DNA of 64,000 nucleotides from contig CAWARU010000001.1 of assembly GCA_963784575.1 (NCBI GenBank), positions 3,038,001 to 3,102,000 on the forward strand. Reading direction: 5' to 3'. The position numbers and the translations under genes were made by a program. Source of the DNA: CAWARU01 sp963784575 (GTDB lineage Bacteria > Pseudomonadota > Gammaproteobacteria > UBA6186 > Azoamicaceae). The notes beneath the pieces were generated by a model, which searched no databases, was not told the DNA's origin, and saw only the letters and a list, made by a program, of their open reading frames with translations. Of this stretch, positions 1-9,759 are shown piece after piece; within the stretch, counting starts at the first letter, position 1, and the number at the start of each line of letters is the position of its first letter.

Positions 1-824
1 ATAACAAAGTATCAGAGAACTTAGCTGCAGTTGTGAAATGGGTTAGTCAGGCAGCTATTCTTGGGGCCCAAGTTGTTGTATTGCCAGAAAATGTGGCATT
101 GATGGGAAAGAATGAGAGTGATAAATTTGCAATTGCAGAAGAACCTTTTAAGGGTCCGATACAAGACAAACTTCGGGAGATTGCGGTACAAAATAATGTT
201 TGGATCGTTGCGGGTACCATTCCAATCAAAATTTCAGAATTAGGAATTACAAAATCAGGAAATCCGGAATCAGGAATTTCAGAACAAAAAGTCGCCTCCA
301 CCAGTTGGGTTTATAATAATAAAGGCGAAACCATAGCGCGGTATGATAAAATACATTTATTCGATGTAAAAGTCCGCCCGGGACAAGAAGAGTATCAGGA
401 ATCGAAAACGGTTTTTCCGGGCAATAAAATTGTCTGTGTAGACTCACCTGTTGGAAAGCTTGGTCTTTCAATTTGCTATGATTTACGATTTCCAGAACTC
501 TATCGTAAATTATTGGATGAGGGTGCGGAAATTTTATTAGTTCCTTCCGCTTTCACTCAAATCACAGGAGAGGCGCATTGGGAAGTTTTACTTCGCGCTC
601 GCGCAATTGAAAATGTTTGTTATATCGTAGCTGCAGCGCAGGTAGGGACCCATCCAAGTGGTCGAAAAACTTTTGGTCATTCTATGATTGTGGATCCTTG
701 GGGAACAGTGATCGCGGAAGATAAAGATGGCGAGGGGCTTATCATGACGGATATTGATTTAGAATATTTGAAAAAGACGCGTGAGAGATTGCCAATTGTA
801 TTGCACCGCAGGATTAGGGGTTGA
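1..824 (+). CDS. Nitrilase/omega-amidase family hydrolase (5' end cut by window)
   Basis: Carbon-nitrogen hydrolase of the Nit1/YbeM type, which hydrolyses amide bonds of small molecules such as deaminated glutathione or omega-amides in the cytoplasm. The Glu-Lys-Cys triad is visible: Glu in LPENVALMG, Lys in YDKIHLFDV and the nucleophilic Cys in SICYDLRFPELYR. The frame is open to base 1 and the residues before the first GTG (base 33) still look like family sequence, so the true start lies left of the window and GTG-33 is not the start. A loop KISELGITKSGNPESGISEQ near bases 225-290 looks like a local tandem expansion. It sits 41 bp upstream of tldD in the same direction, the usual nitrilase-tldD-pmbA order. 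The exact substrate cannot be told. Confidence 0.9.
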   Translation, partial: NKVSENLAAVVKWVSQAAILGAQVVVLPENVALMGKNESDKFAIAEEPFKGPIQDKLREIAVQNNVWIVAGTIPIKISELGITKSGNPESGISEQKVASTSWVYNNKGETIARYDKIHLFDVKVRPGQEEYQESKTVFPGNKIVCVDSPVGKLGLSICYDLRFPELYRKLLDEGAEILLVPSAFTQITGEAHWEVLLRARAIENVCYIVAAAQVGTHPSGRKTFGHSMIVDPWGTVIAEDKDGEGLIMTDIDLEYLKKTRERLPIVLHRRIRG

Positions 825-865
825 AATTTATCACTTCCAGTATTGAAAAAACTAGGAACTAAAAT

Positions 866-2341
866 ATGAGTAAATCAAATTTTGATGATTCAAGCAGTGC
901 AAGAGATTCAAATCTTGCTACTGCAACTCGAATTTTGCTTGAGCCTGCGAATATCAATGAGCAATCCATAGAGCATATCTTGGGAGAAGTACTCGGTAAT
1001 TCGGTGGATTATGCAGATTTATACTTTCAAAATGTGAGCCAAGAATCCTGGGTGCTTGAAGACGGCATCATCAAAGAAGGCGGCTTTGGGATTGATTATG
1101 GTGTTGGAATTCGAGCAGTGTCGGGTGAAAAAACGGGGTTTGCTTATTCCGATGAAATTATGTTACCTGCTTTGGAACAGGCAGCAAGTGCTGCACGCTC
1201 TATTGCCAGATCAGGTGGCAATCATCATGTTCAAGCTTGGCAGCGCAGAGATGTACCGCAATTGTACACACCAGAAAATCCGCTGCTGTCTCTGAAAGAC
1301 GCAGATAAAATTGCACTTCTTAAAACTTTGGATGCCAAAGCGAGGAAGATGGATCCTAGAATTACTCGGGTTGTGGTTTCTTTGGCAGGGGTGCATGAAG
1401 TAATTTTGATAGCGGCGAGCGATGGCACATTTAACGCCGATGTACGTCCATTAGTTCGTTTGAATGTTTCTGTTATTGCAGAAGAAAATGGCAGACGTGA
1501 GTCAGGTTCGAGTGGCGGCGGGGGACGTGTTCCATATACTGTATTTTTGAGCGAAAACAGAGCAGAACACCATGCAGAAGAAGCGGTTCGGCTTGCCTTA
1601 TTGAATCTTCGAGCGGTACCAGCACCTGCTGGCACAATGCCCGTTGTGCTAGGACCCGGTTGGCCTGGTGTATTGCTGCATGAAGCTGTGGGACATGGGT
1701 TAGAAGGGGATTTTAATCGCAAAGGCAGTTCAGCATTTTCTGGGCGAATTGGGGAACGCGTGGCATCCACGCTTTGCACGGTGGTAGATGATGGCACTTT
1801 GCCGAATCGGCGTGGTTCTTTGAATATCGATGATGAAGGCACACCGACAGAATGCACAACGTTAATTGAACATGGAATATTAAAAGGATACATGCAAGAT
1901 AAATTGAATGCGCGTTTGATGGGAACTCGCTCAACCGGAAATGGCCGCCGCGAATCTTATGCGCATTTGCCAATGCCCCGGATGACAAATACTTATATGC
2001 TGGCTGGAAAGAGCGATCCAAATGATATCATCGCATCCGTCGAAAAAGGTTTGTATGCAGTGAATTTTGGAGGCGGACAAGTAGACATCACTTCAGGAAA
2101 ATTCGTATTCAATGTGGTGGAAGCGTACCAGATTGAAAATGGCAAAATCACACAACCCGTAAAAGGCGCCACTTTGATCGGCAATGGCCCTGAAATACTC
2201 ACTCAAGTCTCTATGGTTGGCAACGATCTCAAACTTGATAAAGGCGTTGGCACTTGCGGCAAGGAAGGTCAAAGCGTTCCAGTAGGAGTAGGGCAGCCCA
2301 CACTTAAGATCGAGGCCATGACAGTAGGAGGTACCGGATAA
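866..2341 (+). CDS. tldD: Metalloprotease TldD
   Basis: TldD subunit of the heterodimeric TldD/TldE zinc protease, which in E. coli degrades unfolded peptides and matures microcin B17 and CcdA. The zinc site [11 protein letters not shown] is present (HExxxH at about residues 272-277), followed by the conserved [10 protein letters not shown] and [14 protein letters not shown] blocks. The length of 491 aa is normal for the family (about 480). An AGGA box precedes ATG-866. The stop codon shares one base with the tldE start (TAATG), indicating translational coupling and an equimolar complex. Confidence 0.96.
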   Translation: MSKSNFDDSSSARDSNLATATRILLEPANINEQSIEHILGEVLGNSVDYADLYFQNVSQESWVLEDGIIKEGGFGIDYGVGIRAVSGEKTGFAYSDEIMLPALEQAASAARSIARSGGNHHVQAWQRRDVPQLYTPENPLLSLKDADKIALLKTLDAKARKMDPRITRVVVSLAGVHEVILIAASDGTFNADVRPLVRLNVSVIAEENGRRESGSSGGGGRVPYTVFLSENRAEHHAEEAVRLALLNLRAVPAPAGTMPVVLGPGWPGVLLHEAVGHGLEGDFNRKGSSAFSGRIGERVASTLCTVVDDGTLPNRRGSLNIDDEGTPTECTTLIEHGILKGYMQDKLNARLMGTRSTGNGRRESYAHLPMPRMTNTYMLAGKSDPNDIIASVEKGLYAVNFGGGQVDITSGKFVFNVVEAYQIENGKITQPVKGATLIGNGPEILTQVSMVGNDLKLDKGVGTCGKEGQSVPVGVGQPTLKIEAMTVGGTG

Positions 2342-3759
2342 TGGAATTAGAACCAAAAAAAAATCTGACCAATTCGAAAATGCAATCGGCATCGATGCAA
2401 TCAGCAGTGGTAGCAAGAAAAAATACTGGCTGGAATCGCGAGCACTGGCAGAAGCTCGAAAAAACAGCGGAACACGTGCTGCAAGAGGCAAAACGCGCCG
2501 GCGCTAGCAGCGCTGAAGTGAGTTTAAGCATTGATTCTGGTTTATCTGTCACCGTGCGATTAGGGTCGGTGGAAACCATAGAATTCAATCACGATAAGGC
2601 TCTTGGACTCACAGTCTATCGCGGTAAAAGCAAAGGATCTTCTAGCACCACCGATTTTAGCCCAAAAGCATTGCAAGATTTGGTAGAAAAAGCCTGCCGC
2701 ATTGCAGAATACACCGAAACAGATGAAGCAGCAGGCCTTCCCGATCTGGATACTCTGGCAAAAAATATTCCTGAGCTTGATTTGTATCATCCTGAAGATG
2801 TCAGTTCTGAAGCGGCAATTGCATGGGCGAAAGAATGCGAGGATGCAGCGCGCGCGAGCGATCCGCGCATTGTAAACTCTGAAGGCGCGAGTTTTGCAAG
2901 CCATTCCCATTTTAGCATTTATGGCAATACTGCTGGATTCCTAGGTAGCTACCCCAGCAGCAATTATTCCATGAGCTGTGTGGTGGTCGGCAAAGAGAAA
3001 GATGCCATGCAGCGCGATTACGATTTTTCAGTGGCCCGAAGCTTAAATGGCTTGGATCCGTGGCAGAAAATTGGGCGTGGAGCTGCTGCTCGCACGCTGC
3101 GCCGATTGTCTGGACGCAAAATCAAAACCTGCCAAGTACCCGTGATATTTGAAGCGCCTATTGCAACAGGCCTAATATCCACTTTCATTTCTGCTATCTC
3201 TGGCGGTAGTTTATTCCGTAAGTCTTCGTTTTTGTTGGATCATTTAAATAAGCCGGTATTTCCAAGTTTTGTTTCTATCGAGGAATCCCCTCATATTCGT
3301 GGTGCATTGGGATCGGCGCCATTTGATAACGAAGGGGTAGCCAATCATCAACATGATATTGTACGGGACGGTATTCTACAATCTTATGTATTGAGTACAT
3401 ATTCCGCAAGAAAACTTGGCATGAAAACCACCGGCAATTGTGGCGGCGTCCATAATGTACTTGTTAAAACCAGTGATCAGGATTTATCGAGCCTCATCAA
3501 AGAGATGGATAAAGGATTGCTTGTCACAGAACTCATGGGCCATGGCATTAATATTGTAACCGGTGACTACTCGCGCGGCGCCGCAGGCTTCTGGGTTGAA
3601 AACGGCGAAATTCAATACCCTGTCGAAGAAATTACCATTGCAGCAAATTTGAAAGACATGTTTGCTAATCTTGTGAAGATTGGCAATGACATCGAGCGCC
3701 GCGGCAATATTTATGTCGGATCGATTTTGCTGGATCGCATGACGGTGGCTGGAGATTAG
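2341..3759 (+). CDS. pmbA: Metalloprotease subunit TldE/PmbA
   Basis: Partner of TldD. The PmbA/TldE family has the same fold but no HExxxH zinc motif, and none is seen here. Recognisable conserved parts are the N-terminal SAEVSLSIDSGLSVTVRLG, the middle GALGSAPFDNEGV and the C-terminal GDYSRGAAGFWVENGEIQYP block. The length of 472 aa is slightly above the usual 445-450 because of a hydrophilic, Met/Ser/Gln-rich N-terminal extension of roughly 25 residues. The start overlaps the tldD stop by one base. Confidence 0.95.
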   Translation: MELEPKKNLTNSKMQSASMQSAVVARKNTGWNREHWQKLEKTAEHVLQEAKRAGASSAEVSLSIDSGLSVTVRLGSVETIEFNHDKALGLTVYRGKSKGSSSTTDFSPKALQDLVEKACRIAEYTETDEAAGLPDLDTLAKNIPELDLYHPEDVSSEAAIAWAKECEDAARASDPRIVNSEGASFASHSHFSIYGNTAGFLGSYPSSNYSMSCVVVGKEKDAMQRDYDFSVARSLNGLDPWQKIGRGAAARTLRRLSGRKIKTCQVPVIFEAPIATGLISTFISAISGGSLFRKSSFLLDHLNKPVFPSFVSIEESPHIRGALGSAPFDNEGVANHQHDIVRDGILQSYVLSTYSARKLGMKTTGNCGGVHNVLVKTSDQDLSSLIKEMDKGLLVTELMGHGINIVTGDYSRGAAGFWVENGEIQYPVEEITIAANLKDMFANLVKIGNDIERRGNIYVGSILLDRMTVAGD

Positions 3760-3795
3760 CTGGTGTCAGATGTTTAAAAGAAGAAGGAGCAAAGC

Positions 3796-4341
3796 ATGGC
3801 AGAAATGGTTGATGATAATTTCATTCTCATACAAACCTCGCATGGCAGTTGGTACGAAATAGACCCTGCTACCTCGATCGGCACTCGCTACATTCCTCGC
3901 AATGCAGCACAACGAGACCAAGATGCAGGAAAAATGTGTAGCAATGTGTTACCTGCCCTGAGGGAGGATGTTGAGAGCGTGGGTAGTCAAATTGCGCAAG
4001 AGCCCGATCACTACAGAATTTCGGGTAGTGGTCACTTTTATTGTGTTGGAAAAGCTTCCGATGCACCAAAAGTGGCTTTTGCCAGGAGAACACAAGATCA
4101 ACATCGAGGGAAGGGATTCAAGTGGGGAACCAACGAAGTGGGCGATGGATTATATAGGCTAAGTTGGAAAGGGCATAGTTTGGATGATGCGATTGACATC
4201 TTAGCGGTAAGTGCAATAAGAGAAGATCTCGACTCTACTATAGGGTGTCACATGATAGATTGGCCTCAGAATATTGACTATGTTCATCCAGGCGATGACA
4301 TAGTATTTATAGGGCGAGGCAGAATTATGCGAATGGACTGA
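3796..4341 (+). CDS. Hypothetical protein, 181 aa
   Basis: Not recognised. Soluble, mildly acidic protein with no signal peptide or membrane segment; Trp, Gly and Asp are frequent in its second half (FKWGTNEVGDGLYRLSWKG, HPGDDIVFIGRGRIMRMD). A strong ribosome binding site (AAGGAG, 6 bases before ATG-3796) and a good codon pattern argue that it is real. It follows pmbA by 36 bp and could be co-transcribed, but its position next to an LRR protein suggests it belongs to the accessory segment. Confidence 0.7.
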   Translation: MAEMVDDNFILIQTSHGSWYEIDPATSIGTRYIPRNAAQRDQDAGKMCSNVLPALREDVESVGSQIAQEPDHYRISGSGHFYCVGKASDAPKVAFARRTQDQHRGKGFKWGTNEVGDGLYRLSWKGHSLDDAIDILAVSAIREDLDSTIGCHMIDWPQNIDYVHPGDDIVFIGRGRIMRMD

Positions 4342-4450
4342 CTATAGAATTTCTGAAAAGAATATATCATGGAATATTGTCTAACATAAACTTATATACT
4401 TACGAATAATTATATCATTAAGTAGCGGCATTGAATTAAAGGATAAAATT

Positions 4451-6361
4451 ATGGTCCCAGATGAAGAATTTACCCAAAATACTAAAAAATTGCTTGAGGA
4501 AGTTAGGAAAAATACCTGTTTCGATATAAATACAGGGCGTTGCTATATGACGCAAAAAGACATAGAACTTTTGGCAGAACTTCTAAAACATAACACTTCT
4601 GCGAGGAGTATTTTTCTAGAGTTTAGTCTGTCATTTCCAGAACCTGATGCTTTTGATAAAGCCCTGCAAGTAATTTTTGCCGCACTCAAAAAGCATACCT
4701 CCGTTAAATTTCTGATAACCACATTTTCAAACTTTCTTATTGAAAGTTTGTCGGAATTAATAACAGAAAATAAATCGCTTTTTCATTTGATATTTATTGG
4801 AGTAAGAGATATTATTCCCCCAGAAAACGTAAATCTTCTCAAATCCGGCTTTGCAAACAATAATACCCTGCAAAAGCTAACTTGCTGCGGATTTGATCGA
4901 AACTGGTTACCGTTTTTTATTGAGTCGATAAAACGTTGCGAATCAATTCGATATTTACGATTGAGTCCGGGGAAACGTTGCAATAGTTCCGATCTTAAAC
5001 TTATATTTGAGACTATCCGAACTCATAAGTCCCTCTGTAAATTAGAACTCATAGAATTTTTCGAAGATCCTCTGATAGAGGTTGCGATTGAAATTGCAAA
5101 AGAGCTTGCCAAGGATTGCAAGCTGACAGAGCTCACACTTTATGATGATTTCAACGATGAAGACTGTATGACTATCCTAAAAAGCTTAGAAAGTAACAAA
5201 AGTATACAGAAATTTCAATTAATTACCCGCAAGAAACCGATAGTTGAGAGCGCACGATCTATTGCAGAAATGCTCGGAAAAAATACCACTTTGCAATATC
5301 TCAGTCTTTTTGAAAATAGATATAAAGATGCTGATATCGTAACCATTGCTGAAGGATTGAAAAAAAATACCACGCTCCGCAGCATTTCCATAAATTTTGC
5401 TGAGAGACCACGGCTTGGGCTAAAAGCCTTGGCTGAAATGTTGGAAAGCAATTTTACCTTGAAGTCTATAAAGCTTGGGGTAATGAAATACAAAAAACAT
5501 GTTAAAAATCTTGAACATGTGCCTGTTCTCTTTGATATAACTGCTGGAAATGTAGTAATACCACCACCTCCAACTCCTGAGGAGGCAGCAAATGAAAAGG
5601 CTATCCTCAGAGTCATTTGTGCCAGGCTCGATCGCAATCGCGAGCAGCAAACACGAGATATAATGCAAGCATTTCTGATGGGTTTTCATCCGAGACTTGG
5701 TGCAAATTCAGCTATTTTTAAATGTTTGGGTGCGGCAGGATCATCTGCTCAAATAAAAGAGACTGGCGAAATCGAAAAACTGCATGCTGAAAAAAGCTCA
5801 CTCTTCGATTTTAATTTGCTCCCTGATATCTTTTCATTTGTGTTTAAGTTGGATGATCATTTGGTGAAAAGAAGCCGTTTTACCCTGCTTTCTGGTTTAA
5901 TTCCCCGTTTGGCTCAAAATTCACCCATGAAAGTGTTGGCAGAAAACGAGTACCCTCCTAAGTTTTCCGTAGAAACTGGTTCTCCTCTATCTGCTTCTGC
6001 ACTTTCTGTAGAGACTGATTCCTCCAGCTCCTCTCTAACCCCATCTTCTGATCCCAGTGCTTCTTTGCCAATAGCGAGCACCAAACCCCCTAAAATCGCC
6101 CCAGTTTTTTCGTATATATTTGGTTTTACTGGAAGCTCAGTTTTAGATCATAAACTGCAACTACCTGATTGGGAATATTTTATAAACAAAGTTTCACCTG
6201 AAGAGGAACAGCAAAAAGAACAAGAGGCAATATTGGAATCTGCGCGGCGTTGGGAATCTTCTTTGCCACACACAAGTAGTAAAGCAAAAGGAAAAAGTAG
6301 CACAACAGAGAGTGAAAATCCGAATTTGGATTCATCAAGATCCTCTCGAAAGTTTTACTAA
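4451..6361 (+). CDS. Leucine-rich-repeat protein, putative effector, 636 aa
   Basis: Residues about 30-360 are a run of ribonuclease-inhibitor-like leucine-rich repeats of about 28 residues (units such as NNTLQKLTCCGF, CKLTELTLYDDF, NTTLQYLSLFEN, NTTLRSISINFA). Then come a mixed region, a Ser/Pro-rich linker (about 500-550) and a charged tail. There is no signal peptide or membrane helix. RI-type LRRs are typical of host-targeted proteins of intracellular gammaproteobacteria, so an effector role is inferred, not shown. The C terminus is SSRKFY, an end shared with three other accessory proteins here. An AAAGGATAAA box precedes ATG-4451. Confidence 0.8.
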   Translation: MVPDEEFTQNTKKLLEEVRKNTCFDINTGRCYMTQKDIELLAELLKHNTSARSIFLEFSLSFPEPDAFDKALQVIFAALKKHTSVKFLITTFSNFLIESLSELITENKSLFHLIFIGVRDIIPPENVNLLKSGFANNNTLQKLTCCGFDRNWLPFFIESIKRCESIRYLRLSPGKRCNSSDLKLIFETIRTHKSLCKLELIEFFEDPLIEVAIEIAKELAKDCKLTELTLYDDFNDEDCMTILKSLESNKSIQKFQLITRKKPIVESARSIAEMLGKNTTLQYLSLFENRYKDADIVTIAEGLKKNTTLRSISINFAERPRLGLKALAEMLESNFTLKSIKLGVMKYKKHVKNLEHVPVLFDITAGNVVIPPPPTPEEAANEKAILRVICARLDRNREQQTRDIMQAFLMGFHPRLGANSAIFKCLGAAGSSAQIKETGEIEKLHAEKSSLFDFNLLPDIFSFVFKLDDHLVKRSRFTLLSGLIPRLAQNSPMKVLAENEYPPKFSVETGSPLSASALSVETDSSSSSLTPSSDPSASLPIASTKPPKIAPVFSYIFGFTGSSVLDHKLQLPDWEYFINKVSPEEEQQKEQEAILESARRWESSLPHTSSKAKGKSSTTESENPNLDSSRSSRKFY

Positions 6362-6423
6362 ATGGGGTGAATTTCTGGAGAAAATTTGCGATCCGATCCA
6401 CCAGAATATCGTGACACCATAAT

Positions 6424-6669
6424 ATGTTAATGCCGGAAGAAATTAGGGATTGGCGCAAGAAGTATGGTGCTTGTCGTGCTTGGGTAGAAGATAGTTTTCC
6501 AAAAATAATGGACTATAATATAATGCTTGAAAAGTTCTATGAAGAAATAATTATTCCAGATTGCGAATCTATGGGAATAAGCATATTTGAAAATGTTATT
6601 CATTATTTTCCATATGGAGCGAGTATTGAAGAAAAAAATAATGTAGAAAATGCGTTGAAAGGTCATTGA
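6424..6669 (+). CDS. Small hypothetical protein, 81 aa
   Basis: Not recognised. The composition looks protein-like (MPEEIRDWRKKYGACRAW, then acidic and aromatic residues ending FPYGASIEEKNN). It starts at ATG-6424 or, in frame, ATG-6430; neither has a clear Shine-Dalgarno box. The 3' end overlaps the end of the convergent rapZ gene by 7 bp. An antisense frame of similar length exists but has a poorer composition. It may be an independent small gene or the remnant of a larger one. Confidence 0.45.
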   Translation: MLMPEEIRDWRKKYGACRAWVEDSFPKIMDYNIMLEKFYEEIIIPDCESMGISIFENVIHYFPYGASIEEKNNVENALKGH

Positions 6670-7589
6670 GAGGCTGTAGAGTTTTGGCTGAGATCCCGGT
6701 GGCGGATTTCGGTGCTGGGGACGCGGGATTTGAGCTTTTGGGCTAAGGATTCGACCATGTAGATGGAGCGGTGTTGGCCGCCGGTGCAGCCGAGCGCTAT
6801 GGTGAGGTAGCTGCGGTTATCGGCTTCGAAGTGGGGGATCCAGTTTAAGAGGAAGGTTAGGATGTCGTTTTGCATTTTGAGTACATCGGGTTGCTGCTCG
6901 AGAAATTCGATTACGGGGGCATCGAGGCCGGTGAGAGGGCGGAGTGCGGGTTCCCAATAGGGATTGGGGAGGCAGCGGATGTCAAACACAAAGTCGGCTT
7001 CGGGGGGCAGGCCGTGTTTGTAACCGAAGGATTGCAGTAAGAGTTGTAATTTGCTGCTTTCGGTGCGAATGATACGGTCGCGTACTAAGTTTTGTAAGGA
7101 TTGGCGTTTGGAGTGGCTGGTATCGATGGTGTAGTCAGCGAGATTGGCGATGGGTGCGAGTAAGTCGCGTTCTTTTTGGATGGCTTCACGGAGCGAGGTG
7201 CCGTGGCGGGTTAAGGGGTGCTTGCGTCGGGTTTCGCTATAGCGTTTTACTAGGGTGTTGTCATCGGCATCGAGGTACAGGATTTCGCAGTCTACGGGGG
7301 TTGACGATTTTAGGGCATCTAAAATTTCTTTGAAGTGCACTAAGTCTGCGGGAATATTGCGGGCGTCGATGCTTACTGCGACTAAAGGGTGTGCAGCTTT
7401 GATGTGGCTTTTTAATTCAGAGAGCATGGTGACAGGCAGATTGTCGACGCAATAGTAGCCAAGATCTTCGAGCGCATGCAAAGCTACAGTTTTGCCAGAA
7501 CCAGATCGACCGCTGACAATCACGAGTTTGTGTAGTGCACGAGGATTCTTATTACTGCTAGTGCTACCACTACTGCTAACGCTAGGCAC
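6663..7589 (-). CDS. rapZ: RNase adapter protein RapZ
   Basis: RapZ/YvcJ family P-loop protein. In enterobacteria it controls amino-sugar synthesis by delivering the sRNA GlmZ to RNase E. Walker A GRSGSGKT is at residues 27-34, with the LGYYCVDNLP, SIDARN and GCTGGQHRSIYMVE blocks that mark the family. The length of 308 aa exceeds the usual 284 mainly through a Ser/Thr/Asn-rich N-terminal tail (residues 2-16). Its start codon shares a base with the hpf stop (7589), so the two are coupled. The usual intervening ptsN gene is absent. Confidence 0.95.
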   Translation of the reverse strand: MPSVSSSGSTSSNKNPRALHKLVIVSGRSGSGKTVALHALEDLGYYCVDNLPVTMLSELKSHIKAAHPLVAVSIDARNIPADLVHFKEILDALKSSTPVDCEILYLDADDNTLVKRYSETRRKHPLTRHGTSLREAIQKERDLLAPIANLADYTIDTSHSKRQSLQNLVRDRIIRTESSKLQLLLQSFGYKHGLPPEADFVFDIRCLPNPYWEPALRPLTGLDAPVIEFLEQQPDVLKMQNDILTFLLNWIPHFEADNRSYLTIALGCTGGQHRSIYMVESLAQKLKSRVPSTEIRHRDLSQNSTASQ

Positions 7590-7897
7590 TAATCCTCCTT
7601 CATTTGGCGATTAAATTCCTTGATCTGTCGATCTAATTTATCGAGTACGACATCAATACTGGCGTACATATCATCAGAAATTTCTTCAGCAACGATGGTA
7701 TTTTTCTTTGGCAGCACGATGTGGGCTTTTGCTTTGTGCTGCATTCTATGGTTGATGCGTTCAACGCTCAGAGTAATGTTGATGTCAATAATTTGTGAGA
7801 AATGGTTCTCGAGTTTGCGGAATTTATTGTTGACATAGTCTTTTAGGGTATCCGTGAGTTCCAAATTGTGTCCAACAATTCTCAGTGGTATATTCAT
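7589..7897 (-). CDS. hpf: Ribosome hibernation promoting factor HPF
   Basis: Short-form HPF/YhbH (102 aa), which binds the 30S subunit in stationary phase and promotes 100S dimers. It starts MNIPLRIVGHNLELTD, with the family blocks FRKLENHF and KAKAHIVLPKKNTIVAEE. The long-form C-terminal dimerisation domain is absent, as normal in gammaproteobacteria. An AGGAG box lies 7 bases before the ATG. It sits between rpoN and rapZ, the standard sigma-54 neighbourhood. Confidence 0.95.
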   Translation of the reverse strand: MNIPLRIVGHNLELTDTLKDYVNNKFRKLENHFSQIIDINITLSVERINHRMQHKAKAHIVLPKKNTIVAEEISDDMYASIDVVLDKLDRQIKEFNRQMKED

Positions 7898-7942
7898 GTC
7901 ATGACTCCTAATTACAAGTTACAAGTTACAAGATTACATGGT

Positions 7943-9592
7943 TTAAGTAAATTTTAAGTTTTTCAGAGCTTTTCTGCTAGAATTGCAGTTCTTAAGTTTA
8001 CAGAGAATTTCAGCCTTATTTTGATTCCTCTTGCGCGCATGCGAGGGAGGAATTTTCAGGGCAATTCGATACTTGGCGAGCGTCCTGCGGTTGATGGTGA
8101 TGCCGCGATCTGAAAGTATTTTACAGATTTCAAGGTCACTCAAGGGAACAGTTTCATCCTGGATGATTTTTTTGATCTGGGCTCGAACGGAATTGCTTGA
8201 GTAGCATGAACTGTTCGAATTGCTCAAATGATTGTCGCTATCTTTTTCCACATACTTTTTCTTTTTGGAAATGGGATTTGAGAAGAAATATCGCAATTCA
8301 AAAGTGCCTCTCGGGGTTTGCATGATTTTTTGCTGAGTGATACGGGAGACGGTGGATTCATGATAACCAGCTTCTGATGCAATTTCTTGTAAGCTCAAGG
8401 GTTTCAATTGTTCCTCACCATATTTAAAAAATTGCTCTTGTTTTGCCACAATACTATGGCAGACGCGTAAAAGTGTAACATTCCGGGTTTGAATGCTTTT
8501 TAAAAACCATTCTGCATCGCTTAAATAGTGTTTGAGAGGGGTTTTATTTGCAAAATTTCGGGTCGTGAGCAAGCTTTTGTACTCTTTATTGATACGCAAA
8601 TTTGGAATATTAGCCATATTAAGTTCCACCACGAGTTTGTTGTTTTGATTCCTCACAAACACATCAGGAATAATGTAATCTAGGTGTTTAGCTGATATAT
8701 GAGATCCTGGCTTAGGATCTAACTGTTTCAATAGCCGCAAAACCTCTGCAAGCTCATTATCGTTGAGTTTTAGGATCTTCTTTACCGCGGAATAATCCTT
8801 TTCTGCCAACAATTCTAGATAGTTTAACACAAGTGTTTGCAGAATTTCCAGTTGTGGAGTGGATTTTGGAAGCCCGGCTAATTGTATAGTTAAACACTCA
8901 GATAAATTTCTTGCTGCGATACCCGCAGGATCAAAATCTTGAATGCGAAGCAACATAAATTCAAGTTCTGATTCCTCAATCTTTGTGAGATTTTCGTATG
9001 TGAGTTCTTCATAGAAATCAGATTTTTTATTTTCATGTCTGGAAAGTACATCATTTTGAAGAATGGAGGATTCTATGTTCTCGGATAAATTATTGACCGA
9101 TACATTGCTGACCAATAAATTATTGAGGAGGTGATGATGAATTTCTTTGAGAGAACTCTGTAAATAACCATTGTCATCGATATCATCGATTATTGCATAA
9201 GCTAATATTTTTTCTTTGTTTGAAAGAGGCAGCAGTTGTAATTGAGAAAGGAGGTGTTGTTTTAAAGAAATGCTATTTGGATTATGGTATTGATCGATAA
9301 AATCGTAATGATCTTCCTTATTGTTATATTTATGATTAGGAGTATGAGTATGAGAAGAAGTGAGATGGTTATGATGATATACACTCTCTGATGAAGAAAT
9401 TGAGGGGGAAAAAATAAAAGAATTAACCGAATAGGATTCAATTTCCAAAAATGGATTTTTCTCAAGCTCCAGTTGTATTGCCTGTTCTAATTCCAGTGAT
9501 GGGAGTTGCAGCAGGGCGATAGATTGCCTGAGCTTTGGTGAGAGGGCAAGTGTTTGGTGTTGTCGTAATCCCAAAGAGGTTCTTAAATTCAT
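7943..9592 (-). CDS. rpoN: RNA polymerase sigma-54 factor RpoN
   Basis: Sigma-54, which directs RNA polymerase to -24/-12 promoters with AAA+ activators. Region I is intact (LALSPKLRQSIALLQLPSLEL, residues about 15-35). Region III has the core-binding LRIQDFDPAGIAARNLSECL block and the RpoN box NRRTLAKYR at residues 501-509. At 549 aa it is longer than E. coli RpoN (477): region II is swollen by a His/Asn/Ser-rich low-complexity linker (residues about 68-110), and about 30 lysine-rich residues follow the usual end. A perfect palindrome TTAACTATAGTTAA (9596-9609) lies just upstream of the start. Confidence 0.96.
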   Translation of the reverse strand: MNLRTSLGLRQHQTLALSPKLRQSIALLQLPSLELEQAIQLELEKNPFLEIESYSVNSFIFSPSISSSESVYHHNHLTSSHTHTPNHKYNNKEDHYDFIDQYHNPNSISLKQHLLSQLQLLPLSNKEKILAYAIIDDIDDNGYLQSSLKEIHHHLLNNLLVSNVSVNNLSENIESSILQNDVLSRHENKKSDFYEELTYENLTKIEESELEFMLLRIQDFDPAGIAARNLSECLTIQLAGLPKSTPQLEILQTLVLNYLELLAEKDYSAVKKILKLNDNELAEVLRLLKQLDPKPGSHISAKHLDYIIPDVFVRNQNNKLVVELNMANIPNLRINKEYKSLLTTRNFANKTPLKHYLSDAEWFLKSIQTRNVTLLRVCHSIVAKQEQFFKYGEEQLKPLSLQEIASEAGYHESTVSRITQQKIMQTPRGTFELRYFFSNPISKKKKYVEKDSDNHLSNSNSSCYSSNSVRAQIKKIIQDETVPLSDLEICKILSDRGITINRRTLAKYRIALKIPPSHARKRNQNKAEILCKLKNCNSSRKALKNLKFT

Positions 9593-9595
9593 ACC

Positions 9596-9609
9596 TTAAC
9601 TATAGTTAA
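9596..9609. promoter_or_regulatory. Palindrome at the rpoN translation start
   Basis: A perfect 14-base palindrome TTAACTATAGTTAA lies 3 bases before the rpoN ATG on the minus strand and covers the region where the ribosome binding site must be. It could be a repressor site or a weak RNA hairpin; nothing in the sequence identifies a binding protein. Confidence 0.3.
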
Positions 9610-9759
9610 ACAACCAACTATATTAAAGAAAATGTATAATATCTGACTGTATTGATATTTATAGTATATTTATATATAGGTCAGATATGTTTTTATATGC
9701 CGATGTGCCCAACTTTTAGATCGACGAAGTGGCGGGTTCTTTCACTTTCATTTAAACAT

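Noticed and set aside
1231..1893. 220-aa minus-strand frame inside tldD
   Set aside because: Complement of the conserved TldD core; no independent start signal.
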